Shown: in pieces, positions 9,237 through 19,131 of the stretch
How the letters are laid out: each line of letters starts with the position of its first letter
Position numbering within the stretch: position 1 is the stretch's first letter
Assembly (NCBI GenBank): GCA_021831685.1
Contig: JAKBMG010000175.1
Location: 1-64,000 of the forward strand
Reading direction: 5' to 3'
From: Bacteroidota bacterium
Lineage (GTDB): Bacteria; Bacteroidota; Ignavibacteria; Ignavibacteriales; Ignavibacteriaceae
DNA length: 64,000 bases
The notes under the pieces: model-generated
Database searches by the model: none
The model's input: only the letters and a program-made list of their open reading frames with translations
Told to the model about the DNA's origin: nothing
Program-made: the position numbers and the translations under genes

Positions 9237-11434
9237 TGAATAGAATTTTATTCGTTTATCTTATCGTCGTTTCATATTCAATTTCATTTGCACAGCCGAC
9301 GTATAATGTAAAGAAATTATATACAACAATTGTAAATGATACAGCTGTTAATTCTTACGTTATCGATACTAACCCTAAAGCCGTCCGCTACGATTTATAC
9401 GTTAGAGATACCACTGTAAACTTTACGGGCGAAAAAGCGAAAGCCATCGACATAAATGGCTCTATTCCGGGACCTACTTTATATTTTACCGAAGGAGATA
9501 CTGCGGAAATATATGTCCACAATGAAATGGAAATCGAGACCTCTATTCATTGGCATGGTTTAATTATACCCAACCAATACGACGGCGTTCCTTACTTAAC
9601 TACGCCGCCCATCAAACCCGGACAAACTTATTTGTACAAGTTCCCTTTGGTTCAAAGCGGAACTTACTGGTATCATTCACACTCCGGACTGCAAGAGCAG
9701 AGCGGGTTGAATGGTGCATTGATTATTTATAAAAGACCAGAACCGCCGATGAAGGAATATACCTTGCTGCTCAGTGATTGGACAAATGAAAATCCTTATG
9801 AAATAGAGCGCTCTTTGCACATGGCATCCGATTGGTATGCTATTCAGAAAGGCAGCGTACAAAGCTACGGCGAAGCCCTCACACAAGGATATTTTATGAC
9901 CAAGCTAACCAATGAGTGGAAGCGAATGCTCGCTATGGATGTAAGTGATGTTTACTATAACGCTTTCCTTACTAATGGAAAAATACAACAAGCTTTGCCC
10001 GGTCTCAAACCGGGTGATAAAATAAAACTTCGTGTCATTAACGGATCTTCATCAACTTATTTTTGGCTGCAATTTGCCGGGGGTAAGCTTACGGTAATAG
10101 CAAGTGACGGCAGTGATGTTGTTCCTGTAGATGTTGACAGAATGATTGTTGGAGTTGCCGAAACTTATGATATAATTGTAACAATTCCCGATAATAAAAG
10201 TTATGAATTCCGCGCAACTTCTGAAGACAGAACTCACCACACTTCGCTATGGCTCGGAAACGGCGCAAAAGTTTCTGCGCCAACTCTTCCAACCTTAGAA
10301 TATTTTGAGGGGATGAAGATGATGAATGATATGATGAATATGGACGGTACTATGAAAAATATGGGCATGCAGATGAGCTTGCAGCAAATGGATATGAATA
10401 CTGTTATGTATCCTGAAAATACGGACACTATTACTACTCTCAATTATGCGATGCTTAAGGCCCCTTTCAAAACTACTTTGCCTAAAGGACCAACTAAAGT
10501 TCTTCATTTCAATCTTACCGGCAATATGAATCGTTATGTCTGGAGTATAAATAACAAAACTCTTTCTGAATCCGATAAAATATTAATTAAAAAAGGTGAG
10601 AACGTAAAAATTATTTTATACAACGGTACGATGATGCGGCATCCAATGCATCTTCATGGACATTATTTTAGAGTGTTGAACGGACATGGAGATTATGACC
10701 CCTTGAAAAATGTGATTGACATAATGCCAATGGAAATCGATACCATCGAGTTTGCGGCGCGATATTACGGCGATTGGTTTTTTCATTGCCACATTCTCTA
10801 TCACATGATGAGCGGTATGGGAAGAATCTTTAGCTATGAAGATTCTCCACAAAATCCCGAAATACCTGACCCAAAAGAAGCATTACAACATTTCTATTCT
10901 GACGATAGGATGTTTCACCCGATGGTTAGAGTAGGTCTGGAAAGCAGCGGCAGCGACGGCGAAGCTATGCTTGCTAATACGCGTTTTCAATTCCAGACCG
11001 AATGGCATGTCGGCATAAATAAAATGAAAGGATATGAGGATGAAACTGAATTTGGTAAATACTTAGACCCTATGCAATGGTGGTTTCCCTACATTGGCTG
11101 GGATGTCCGTAATTGGAATACATCAGGACATGATAAAAATTTGTTCGGACAATCTAACACTGCCGATAAGCGAAAAGTATTGGTTGCAGGTGTTCAATAT
11201 ACTTTACCTATGCTCGTTATAGCCGATGGAAGAATTGACACGCAGGGGAAATTAAGATTTCAATTAATGAGAGATGATATACCCATTACTGCACGTCTGC
11301 GGTTAAACTTAATGGTCAATACCGATAGAGAAAGTATGGTTGGATTCAGATATATCATTACTAAATACTTTGGCATCTCAACTCATTACGACAGCGATAT
11401 GGGATACGGCGCTGGAATAACTTTGAATTATTGA
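9236..11434 (+). CDS. Multicopper oxidase (CopA/PcoA-type) with additional C-terminal barrel-like domain
   Basis: Copper motifs 'IHWHGLIIP', 'GTYWYHSHSGLQ', 'HPMHLHGHYFRV', 'WFFHCHILYHMMSGM'; Met-rich insert; ~180-aa C-terminal tail with alternating strand character. Confidence 0.92.
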   Translation: MNRILFVYLIVVSYSISFAQPTYNVKKLYTTIVNDTAVNSYVIDTNPKAVRYDLYVRDTTVNFTGEKAKAIDINGSIPGPTLYFTEGDTAEIYVHNEMEIETSIHWHGLIIPNQYDGVPYLTTPPIKPGQTYLYKFPLVQSGTYWYHSHSGLQEQSGLNGALIIYKRPEPPMKEYTLLLSDWTNENPYEIERSLHMASDWYAIQKGSVQSYGEALTQGYFMTKLTNEWKRMLAMDVSDVYYNAFLTNGKIQQALPGLKPGDKIKLRVINGSSSTYFWLQFAGGKLTVIASDGSDVVPVDVDRMIVGVAETYDIIVTIPDNKSYEFRATSEDRTHHTSLWLGNGAKVSAPTLPTLEYFEGMKMMNDMMNMDGTMKNMGMQMSLQQMDMNTVMYPENTDTITTLNYAMLKAPFKTTLPKGPTKVLHFNLTGNMNRYVWSINNKTLSESDKILIKKGENVKIILYNGTMMRHPMHLHGHYFRVLNGHGDYDPLKNVIDIMPMEIDTIEFAARYYGDWFFHCHILYHMMSGMGRIFSYEDSPQNPEIPDPKEALQHFYSDDRMFHPMVRVGLESSGSDGEAMLANTRFQFQTEWHVGINKMKGYEDETEFGKYLDPMQWWFPYIGWDVRNWNTSGHDKNLFGQSNTADKRKVLVAGVQYTLPMLVIADGRIDTQGKLRFQLMRDDIPITARLRLNLMVNTDRESMVGFRYIITKYFGISTHYDSDMGYGAGITLNY

Positions 11435-11577
11435 ACATATTCCCAAGCTTCCGTATATGTTGTCCTTTCTAAGCTAATTTAGTTTTAAATATCTTAAAAA
11501 TATTTAAACTTTTTTAATTAGCCCAACTACTTTCCACCAAAAAATTCCATATATAAGCCGTAATTAAACTTTTCTCA

Positions 11578-11594
11578 CTGGCATAAATTTTTCT
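11578..11594 (+). promoter_or_regulatory. Candidate sigma54 promoter upstream of the RND efflux operon
   Basis: CTGGCAT-aaatt-TTTCT resembles CTGGCAC-N5-TTGCW, ~140 nt upstream of the efflux outer-membrane gene. Confidence 0.35.
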
Positions 11595-11733
11595 ATAGTA
11601 CTGCTGTCTGTCCGCAATGGAGGAATATCTCCTTTGCTTTTTTCTTGGACTTGAACCCCAAAGTAAGTAAATTATTGTTATTAAGGATATAGACATAATA
11701 GCAATTCTAAAAATTTCATAGGAAATTAAACTA

Positions 11734-13017
11734 ATGATTAAAATAACAGCATTAATTCTTTTTTTATATTTATTTTTGCCGGTTTCAATTTATTCACAAA
11801 CCCCGAACGGTAATGATAGCTTAAATAATCTGGTCAATGTAGCAATTCAAAACAATCCCCAACTTAAAGCAGCCAGAGATCAGACGCTTGCTGAAAAAAC
11901 AAAAGTAAACCAGGTAACAGCTTGGGATCCGCCGCAAGTCGGAATTTCCTTCTATCAGACACCAATTCAATCCTTTCCGAACCCCCTGAGAAATAACATG
12001 GAGACCGACTACTACGTTCAACAGACGTTCCCATTTCCCGGTAAACTTGGAAATATGGGAGACGCAGCTTCGAGCAGCGCACTAATGTACAAGGAACAAT
12101 ACAGCGCTTTGAAGAATAAAATCATATCAGATTTGAAATCTTCTTACTACGAACTTTATTTTGTAGAAAAGAAAATTCAGATTAATAAAGAAAACCAGGA
12201 ACTTTTAAAACAACTCAATGCTATTGCATTAAAACAGTATGAGGTCGGCATCGGTAAACAGGCAGATGTTCTAAGAGCACAAACTGAATTATCAACATTG
12301 ATCAACGACAGTGTTAATCTTCTCAAAGAAAAAAGAGACGTCGAAACAATGATTAATACAATCCTAAGCAGACCTGTGAATGCGCCCCTGCCGGAGATTG
12401 AAAATATTCAAGATACAATTCCGGAATGGACTTACGAACAGCTTGCGGAACTGGCTTATCAAAACAGACCCGAAGTAAAAGCTATGCAATATAATATTGA
12501 GATGAACAAATCGGAGTTAAAAGCCTCGAAGCTTCAATACTACCCTGATTTTATGGTTCAACTGATGTACAAAAATATGTCTAACACTGCAAATGATTTT
12601 TGGTCTGCAATGGTCGGTGTAAATGTTCCGCTGGCTTTCTGGTCAAAAGATAAGTTTACCGGAAAAGTTCAGGAAAATGAAATTAATGTAAGCACAGCTC
12701 AAGAACAGTTAAATGCAGTAAAAAATATGGTTGCAAGCGATGTGCAAAGTGCAATAATAAAAATTGAGACCAATAAAAATTTAATAGATCTTTATAAAAA
12801 CACTGTGATTCCACAGTCAGAACAAACGCTTCAATCTACCCTATCTGCTTACCAAACCGGAAAGACAGAATTCCTGATGTTTATTGACGCATATAAAATG
12901 GTATTATCTTCTAAATTGAACTACTACATGGCAGAAATGAATTACATGCAAAGCCAGGCGCTGCTTGAACAGGCTGTAGGCTTGAACATCAATAAAATAG
13001 AAGAAAGAATTAAATAA
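11734..13017 (+). CDS. TolC/CusC-like outer membrane efflux protein
   Basis: Signal peptide, OEP repeats; operon with RND adaptor and pump. Confidence 0.9.
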   Translation: MIKITALILFLYLFLPVSIYSQTPNGNDSLNNLVNVAIQNNPQLKAARDQTLAEKTKVNQVTAWDPPQVGISFYQTPIQSFPNPLRNNMETDYYVQQTFPFPGKLGNMGDAASSSALMYKEQYSALKNKIISDLKSSYYELYFVEKKIQINKENQELLKQLNAIALKQYEVGIGKQADVLRAQTELSTLINDSVNLLKEKRDVETMINTILSRPVNAPLPEIENIQDTIPEWTYEQLAELAYQNRPEVKAMQYNIEMNKSELKASKLQYYPDFMVQLMYKNMSNTANDFWSAMVGVNVPLAFWSKDKFTGKVQENEINVSTAQEQLNAVKNMVASDVQSAIIKIETNKNLIDLYKNTVIPQSEQTLQSTLSAYQTGKTEFLMFIDAYKMVLSSKLNYYMAEMNYMQSQALLEQAVGLNINKIEERIK

Positions 13018-13037
13018 AAGTTTAAGGAAAATTAGAA

Positions 13038-14513
13038 ATGAAAAAAATAATCATAACCGGCATTATAAGTTTAATTATCGGAGTTGGCGGAGGATGGCTG
13101 ATATTTCACAATCATACTTCCTCAAATTCTCCGGGAACAACAAGCGAAAGAAAAATTCTTTATTACAGATCGCCGATGAATCCTACCGTAACTTCCAAAG
13201 TCCCGATGAAAGATGAAATGGGAATGGATTACGTTCCTGTTTATGCAGATCAAAGCAGTTCAAGAGGGGAAAGAAAAATTGCATATTATAAATCCCCTAT
13301 GGATTCAACTTTAACCTCGCCAGTTCCGAAGAAAGATGAAATGGGAATGGATTATGTGCCGGTTTACACAGATAACGTCGGGTCTAATGAAATACATATT
13401 GATCCGGCAACCCAACAGAATACCGGAGTAACAACCGAAACAGTTGAAAAGATGAGATTATCCCGAACGATTAGAACGACTGCTAATATCACTTACGACG
13501 AAACGAAGCTCTATACAATCTCAACAAAAATTATGGGTTATATTGAAAAACTTTATGTTGATTACACCGGTCAGCTAGTTAGAAAAGGTCAACCGCTTCT
13601 GGAAATCTACAGCCCTGATCTTGTAAGCACACAAGAAGAATATTTGCAAGCAATAAAATATAGAAATGAAATCTCTAAGAACGGTTCTTTAATTAGCCAA
13701 AAAGGAGCTGATCAATTAGTTGAAAGCGCAAAGCGAAGACTTCTTTACTGGGACATCCCGCTAAGCGGGATTCAAGCCCTTGAGAAAAGAGGCACACCGC
13801 AAAAGACTATGACGATCTATTCTCCGGCAAATGGAATTGTTACAGACAAGATGATTATTAACGGGCAGAATATCGAGCCGGGAATGGCGCTTTATAAAAT
13901 TGCCGACCTTTCAACTGTTTGGGGGCTTGCCCAAATTTATCAATATGAACTGCCGTGGATTAAAGTTGGCGATAAAGTTGATTTGCAGTTATCTTATATG
14001 CCCGGGAAAACTTTTCAAGGACGAATAACATACATTTATCCTTATCTTGATTCGGATTCTAAAACAGTTCAGGTAAGGATTGAAATTCATAACACAAACA
14101 ATTATGAATTTAAGCCCGGAATGTTTGCAGACGCCGCTATAAAGTCGCCTCTCATTCTTGAAACAGTGGCTGTACCAAATCAAGCAATAATTCATACCGG
14201 GACAAGAGACGTTGCTATAATTGCATTGGGCAACGGCTACTTTAGACCTGTAAACGTTATACTCGGAGCGCGAGGAGACGGAGGTTATGTCCAAATCCTT
14301 AAAGGCATTCATGAAGGAGAAAATATTGTTACATCTTCAGAGTTCTTAATTGATTCGGAAAGCAACTTGAATGCAGCGCTAAATAATATGCAGCAGCCGG
14401 GCAGCGTGGGTAACTCCGATACAACAAGTCAAAATAACTCCATACAAAATCAGCCTTCGAATAACGATATGAAAGGTATGGATATGTCTAAAGATAACAG
14501 CAAGAAAAAATAA
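13038..14513 (+). CDS. cusB: CusB-like RND periplasmic adaptor with two N-terminal heavy-metal-binding domains
   Basis: Tandem 'YYRSPMNPTVTSKVPMKDEMGMDYVPVYAD' / 'YYKSPMDSTLTSPVPKKDEMGMDYVPVYTD', then an MFP adaptor core. Confidence 0.9.
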   Translation: MKKIIITGIISLIIGVGGGWLIFHNHTSSNSPGTTSERKILYYRSPMNPTVTSKVPMKDEMGMDYVPVYADQSSSRGERKIAYYKSPMDSTLTSPVPKKDEMGMDYVPVYTDNVGSNEIHIDPATQQNTGVTTETVEKMRLSRTIRTTANITYDETKLYTISTKIMGYIEKLYVDYTGQLVRKGQPLLEIYSPDLVSTQEEYLQAIKYRNEISKNGSLISQKGADQLVESAKRRLLYWDIPLSGIQALEKRGTPQKTMTIYSPANGIVTDKMIINGQNIEPGMALYKIADLSTVWGLAQIYQYELPWIKVGDKVDLQLSYMPGKTFQGRITYIYPYLDSDSKTVQVRIEIHNTNNYEFKPGMFADAAIKSPLILETVAVPNQAIIHTGTRDVAIIALGNGYFRPVNVILGARGDGGYVQILKGIHEGENIVTSSEFLIDSESNLNAALNNMQQPGSVGNSDTTSQNNSIQNQPSNNDMKGMDMSKDNSKKK

Positions 14514-14555
14514 AAAATCAGAAAACAGAATTAAGAATTTTTATCGGAGTTTTAG

Positions 14556-17500
14556 ATGTTAGAAAAAATAATAGAGTATTCAGTTAAGAACAGATTTCTT
14601 GTAATACTTGCAGTAGTTTTCTTGATGGGCTGGGGAATTTATTCCTTGTACAATATACCCGTGGATGCAATACCGGATTTAAGTGATGTTCAAGTAATTA
14701 TCTACACAAAATATGAAGGGCAATCACCGCAAATAGTTGAAGACCAGGTAACTTATCCGCTTACAACAGCTCTGGTATCGGTACCGGGGGCAAAGGTAGT
14801 AAGAGGATATTCCTTCTTCGGGTATTCACTAGTTTATGTAATATTCAAAGACGGTACAGATATTTATTGGGCACGAAGCAGAGTGTTAGAATATCTTAAC
14901 TACGCAGCAAAAAGATTACCTAATAATGTCGTACCTACATTAGGGCCCGATGCAACCGGCGTGGGTTGGGTGTTTGAATATTCTCTTTCCTCAAAAAAAC
15001 GGTCGCTTGCTGATCTTCGTACAATACAAGATTGGTACTTAAAATATCAGCTTAGTTCCGTTCCCGGTGTTGCCGAAGTTGCAAGCATAGGCGGGTTTGT
15101 AAAGCAATATCAAGTTACAGTCGATCCTGCAAAATTATTAGCTTATAATATCCCTCTAAGCGATGTTGAAATGGCAATAAAGAAATCCAACAATGATGTC
15201 GGCGGCGAAACTATTGAAATGGGCGAATCGGAATTTATGATAAGAGGATTGGGATATATAAAATCAATTCAAGATGTGGAAAATATCCCTGTAAAGATTG
15301 ATAAGAAAACGAACACACCCGTTTACATAAAAGATATTGCTAACGTAGCCTACGGACCTGAAATGCGACGGGGTATTGCAGAATCTGACGGTAAGGGAGA
15401 GACCGTAGGCGGAATAATCGTAATGCGATACGGAGAAAATGCACTTTCGGTAATTGAAGGAGTTAAAAAGAAACTCGCCGAATTAAAGCAAGGGCTTCCT
15501 CCGGATGTAAAGATTACACCGGTTTATGACCGTTCCGGCTTAATTGAAAGAGCAATTGATACATTAAAAGATAAACTAATTGAAGAAATATTAATCGTTG
15601 CGCTTGTTTGTATTTTGTTTTTAATGCATTTCCGCAGTGCTTTTGTAGCAATTTTTACGCTGCCTACGGCTATTTTAATGGCTTTTATTGTAATGAGATT
15701 GCAAGGAATAAATGCAAACATAATGTCTCTTGGCGGAATTGCAATTGCCATTGGGGCTATGGTTGACGCTGCAATAATAATGATAGAAAATGCTCACAAG
15801 CATATTGAACACGATATGCTTCAACCTCCGGAGCATAGGCGGGACCGGTGGCAGTTAATTATTGAAGCTTCAAAGGAAGTTGGTCCGTCTTTATTCTATT
15901 CGCTTTTAGTAATAACGGTTTCTTTCATTCCGATATTCACTATGCAAGCACAGGAAGGAAAATTATTCAAGCCGCTTGCTTTTACAAAGACATATTCAAT
16001 GGCGGCCGCCGCAATCTTATCAATCACTCTTGTACCTGTGCTGATGGGTTATTGGATTCGCGGAAATATTAAGCCGGAAGAAAAAAACCCTATCAATAAA
16101 TTCTTAATTAAGATTTATCATCCTGTAGTAAACTTCGTAATAAAGCATTGGAAGTATGTCATCCTAACCTCGCTAGTTTTGATGGCACTAACATATATTC
16201 CGTATTCACAACTCGGCAGCGAGTTCATGCCGCCGCTATACGAAGGCGATTTGCTTTATATGCCGACAACATTACCGGGAATATCTATCACTAAAGCAAA
16301 AGAATTGCTACAGCAGACAGATAAGATAATAGCTTCCTTCCCGGAAGTGCATCATGTCTTTGGTAAAATCGGCAGAGCTGAAACTGCAACCGACCCGGCT
16401 GGTCTCGATATGATGGAGACAACTATTATGCTTAAGCCGGAAAATCAGTGGCCTAAAGGAATGACTGTAAAAAAGCTTATCGATCAAATGAACCAGGCAA
16501 TAAATTTCCCAGGGGTGACAAATGCATGGACTATGCCGATTAAAACAAGAACAGATATGCTAAGCACCGGGATTAAAACACCGGTCGGAATTAAAATCTC
16601 AGGTCCTAACCTAGATTCTTTGCAGGCAATCGGAGAGCGCGTTGAAGCTGTTATGAGAACTGTTCCCGGCACTCTTAGCGCTTTTGCGGAAAGAACAGTC
16701 GGTGGAAATTACGTCGATATAAATATTAACCGCCAGGAAGCAGCAAGATACGGTCTTACAATACAAGATGTTGAAGATGTAATTCAATCAGCAATGGGCG
16801 GAATGAACATAACCACCACTGTAGAAGGTCTGGAAAGATTTCCGGTTAATTTAAGATACGGACGCGAACAAAGAGATAATATTGAGGACTTGAAAAGAGT
16901 ACTTGTTCCAACTCCAACGGGAGCGCAAGTTCCGATGGGACAGCTTGCAGATTTCACAGTACACAAAGGACCTATGGTTATTAAAACTGAAGGTACAATA
17001 CCGAATGCATGGGTTTATGTGGATCTCAAAACTTCAGATATTGGTACTTATGTAAAAAATGCTCAAAGAATTATAGCACAAAAGATAAAACTACCTACCG
17101 GTTACAACCTTGTTTGGAGCGGCGAGTTTGAATATATGCAGCATGCCGATAAACGTTTGATGGTCGTAATCCCGATGACTTTATTTATCATTTTTCTTAT
17201 TATTTATCTAAATACAAAATCGTTAAAGAAGGTCGCTATCATTTTCCTGGCAGTTCCGTTTTCTCTTGTCGGCACTTTCTGGCTGCTATTTATATTGGGA
17301 TACAACCTAAGTATTGCTGTATGGGTTGGTATTATCGCACTTGCCGGGCTTGATGCCGAGACCGGTGTGGTTATGCTTCTCTATCTTGATGTTGCCTACA
17401 AAGAATGGCACGACAAAGGGATGATGAGAGGTATTAAAGACTTGATTGAGGCGATTCATCACGGAGCGGTAAAAAGAGTTAGACCGAAGATAATGACTGC

Positions 17501-17708
17501 TTCCGTAATAATTGCGGGCTTAATTCCTATTATGTGGAGCAATGGTGCGGGCGCGGATGTAATGAAAAGAATCGCAGCGCCTATGCTTGGCGGTGTTGTT
17601 ACTTCGGTGTTGATGGAACTTGCGGTTTACCCGGTTATCTATTACCTGTGGAAATCTTATGAACTTAAAAAAGAAGCTAAACAAAAAGGATTAGTTTTAG
17701 AAAATTAA
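14556..17708 (+). CDS. cusA: CusA/CzcA family heavy-metal RND pump
   Basis: 1050 aa; 'NIPVDAIPDLSDVQVIIYTKYEGQSPQIVEDQVTYPL', 'GAMVDAAIIMIENAHKH', 'GLDAETGVVMLLYLD'. Confidence 0.95.
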   Translation: MLEKIIEYSVKNRFLVILAVVFLMGWGIYSLYNIPVDAIPDLSDVQVIIYTKYEGQSPQIVEDQVTYPLTTALVSVPGAKVVRGYSFFGYSLVYVIFKDGTDIYWARSRVLEYLNYAAKRLPNNVVPTLGPDATGVGWVFEYSLSSKKRSLADLRTIQDWYLKYQLSSVPGVAEVASIGGFVKQYQVTVDPAKLLAYNIPLSDVEMAIKKSNNDVGGETIEMGESEFMIRGLGYIKSIQDVENIPVKIDKKTNTPVYIKDIANVAYGPEMRRGIAESDGKGETVGGIIVMRYGENALSVIEGVKKKLAELKQGLPPDVKITPVYDRSGLIERAIDTLKDKLIEEILIVALVCILFLMHFRSAFVAIFTLPTAILMAFIVMRLQGINANIMSLGGIAIAIGAMVDAAIIMIENAHKHIEHDMLQPPEHRRDRWQLIIEASKEVGPSLFYSLLVITVSFIPIFTMQAQEGKLFKPLAFTKTYSMAAAAILSITLVPVLMGYWIRGNIKPEEKNPINKFLIKIYHPVVNFVIKHWKYVILTSLVLMALTYIPYSQLGSEFMPPLYEGDLLYMPTTLPGISITKAKELLQQTDKIIASFPEVHHVFGKIGRAETATDPAGLDMMETTIMLKPENQWPKGMTVKKLIDQMNQAINFPGVTNAWTMPIKTRTDMLSTGIKTPVGIKISGPNLDSLQAIGERVEAVMRTVPGTLSAFAERTVGGNYVDININRQEAARYGLTIQDVEDVIQSAMGGMNITTTVEGLERFPVNLRYGREQRDNIEDLKRVLVPTPTGAQVPMGQLADFTVHKGPMVIKTEGTIPNAWVYVDLKTSDIGTYVKNAQRIIAQKIKLPTGYNLVWSGEFEYMQHADKRLMVVIPMTLFIIFLIIYLNTKSLKKVAIIFLAVPFSLVGTFWLLFILGYNLSIAVWVGIIALAGLDAETGVVMLLYLDVAYKEWHDKGMMRGIKDLIEAIHHGAVKRVRPKIMTASVIIAGLIPIMWSNGAGADVMKRIAAPMLGGVVTSVLMELAVYPVIYYLWKSYELKKEAKQKGLVLEN

Positions 17709-17790
17709 TTTCCCGTAGCACAGTTCGCCGTGGCGAATCAGTCTGTGCTGCCATAATTAAAAAAGTTTCAAAAATATTGAGGTTATAAAT

Positions 17791-17889
17791 ATGAAATACA
17801 TAGTCCTAATAGCTGCTGTAGCATTATTTGTTTTTTTCCTATGGAGAAAATTTAAGAAAGCTTCCAATGGAAAAGACTGCTGTAGATAA
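17791..17889 (+). CDS. 32-aa single-TM peptide ending DCCR
   Basis: Read directly: MKYIVLIAAVALFVFFLWRKFKKASNGKDCCR*; absent from the ORF track because of length. Confidence 0.45.
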   Translation: MKYIVLIAAVALFVFFLWRKFKKASNGKDCCR

Positions 17890-17944
17890 AAAATAAGATT
17901 ACTTTAATCAACAACTAATAAAAAATATATAAGGAGTACTTAAA

Positions 17945-18376
17945 ATGTCAAACAAAATGCAATCGCGTTTTACGGTGAAAACCAATACAGTAAAAATCCT
18001 GTTTCTTTCTTTTATCGTGTTTTTCACTGCGGCTTCTTTGTCGTATGCACAGGATGCTGCAAAAGGCAAAACCACACAACACGAAATGAAAATGGATAAG
18101 AGTATGAAGATGGACACCAGTATGAAGATGGGTAAGAAAGGAAATATCAAAGAAATGATGAAAGGAAATCATTCCTCCCCTATAGCATACAAAGGAGTGA
18201 TTAATCTGAAGTCCATTGACGATAATAAAGACGGTAAGATATACCAATGCCCGATGGATTTTAATGTTTTATCCGATAAGCCTGGAGTCGATCCAAAATG
18301 CGGTATGAAGCTAAAAGAAGTTACGCTGAAACAAGCAAAAAATAATCTTACTAAATACGGATTTAAAGTCAAGTAA
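17945..18376 (+). CDS. Secreted Met/Lys-rich protein with heavy-metal-binding domain
   Basis: Signal peptide; 'KIYQCPMDFNVLSDKPGVDPKCGMKLKEV'. Confidence 0.75.
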   Translation: MSNKMQSRFTVKTNTVKILFLSFIVFFTAASLSYAQDAAKGKTTQHEMKMDKSMKMDTSMKMGKKGNIKEMMKGNHSSPIAYKGVINLKSIDDNKDGKIYQCPMDFNVLSDKPGVDPKCGMKLKEVTLKQAKNNLTKYGFKVK

Positions 18377-18415
18377 GCTCGCCAATTACTAAAGAAGATC
18401 GGAATAAAGAATTTC

Positions 18416-18538
18416 TGAGTCCACTCTAAAAAGGTCATTCTCATGGAAATGGGAATCCAAAAACCGTTAGGTATAGAATAGATTCCCGCTTTCGCGGGAA
18501 TGGTATTTAGAGTGTTTCGGCTTTTTAGAGTGGACTTA
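18416..18538. repeat. MITE-like element copy 1, ~18-bp terminal inverted repeats
   Basis: tgagtccactctaaaaag ... ctttttagagtggactta; internal gattcccgctttcgcgggaat hairpin; related copy at 43122-43278. Confidence 0.75.
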
Positions 18539-18575
18539 TTTATATAAAGTCTTTAAAAATAATTGAGGTAAGTTC

Positions 18576-19100
18576 ATGAAATACTTAATAGGCGCGGGTT
18601 CCGTTATAGTGGCATTTATTATTGGGTATCTTGTTTTTATTTATTCCGGCGTTTATAATATAAGCGCGTTGGTTCCTCACGAGAAACTAACTTTATGGAT
18701 GATGAATACAGTACGAGATAATTCAATTATGCATAATGCGGATAATAATATTAAAACTCCCAACCTTAACGATTCATCTCTTGTAAAAATGGGATTTGTC
18801 CACTACCGTGAAATGTGCGTAGGGTGCCATGGCGCTCCGGGTATTGAGCGTAGTGAAATTGGGCAAGGTCTTTATCCAAAGGCTCCGACGCTTGCGCGAG
18901 TTGCAAATGATTGGACTCCACAGCAGCTTTTTTGGATAACCAAAAACGGTTTAAAGATGACGGGTATGCCGGCATTCGGTCCAACGCACTCTGACGAGAT
19001 GATTTGGGCTATCGTTGCTTTTACTAAAAAGCTTCCAACATTGACTAAAGAACAATATCAAACTCTTGATAATGAAACTAAAGGCGAAAGCGATGAATAA
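18576..19100 (+). CDS. Membrane-anchored c-type cytochrome
   Basis: N-terminal TM, heme motif 'CVGCH', distal 'MTGMPAFGPTHSD'. Confidence 0.88.
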   Translation: MKYLIGAGSVIVAFIIGYLVFIYSGVYNISALVPHEKLTLWMMNTVRDNSIMHNADNNIKTPNLNDSSLVKMGFVHYREMCVGCHGAPGIERSEIGQGLYPKAPTLARVANDWTPQQLFWITKNGLKMTGMPAFGPTHSDEMIWAIVAFTKKLPTLTKEQYQTLDNETKGESDE

Positions 19101-19131
19101 CCTTGAAGTTGGCTCTAAATAATAAGTAGCT

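Noticed and set aside
13752-13772. ATCCCGCTAAGCGGGAT hairpin in cusB
   Set aside because: Encodes YWDIPLSGIQALEKRG, which fits the adaptor alignment; no evidence of insertion.
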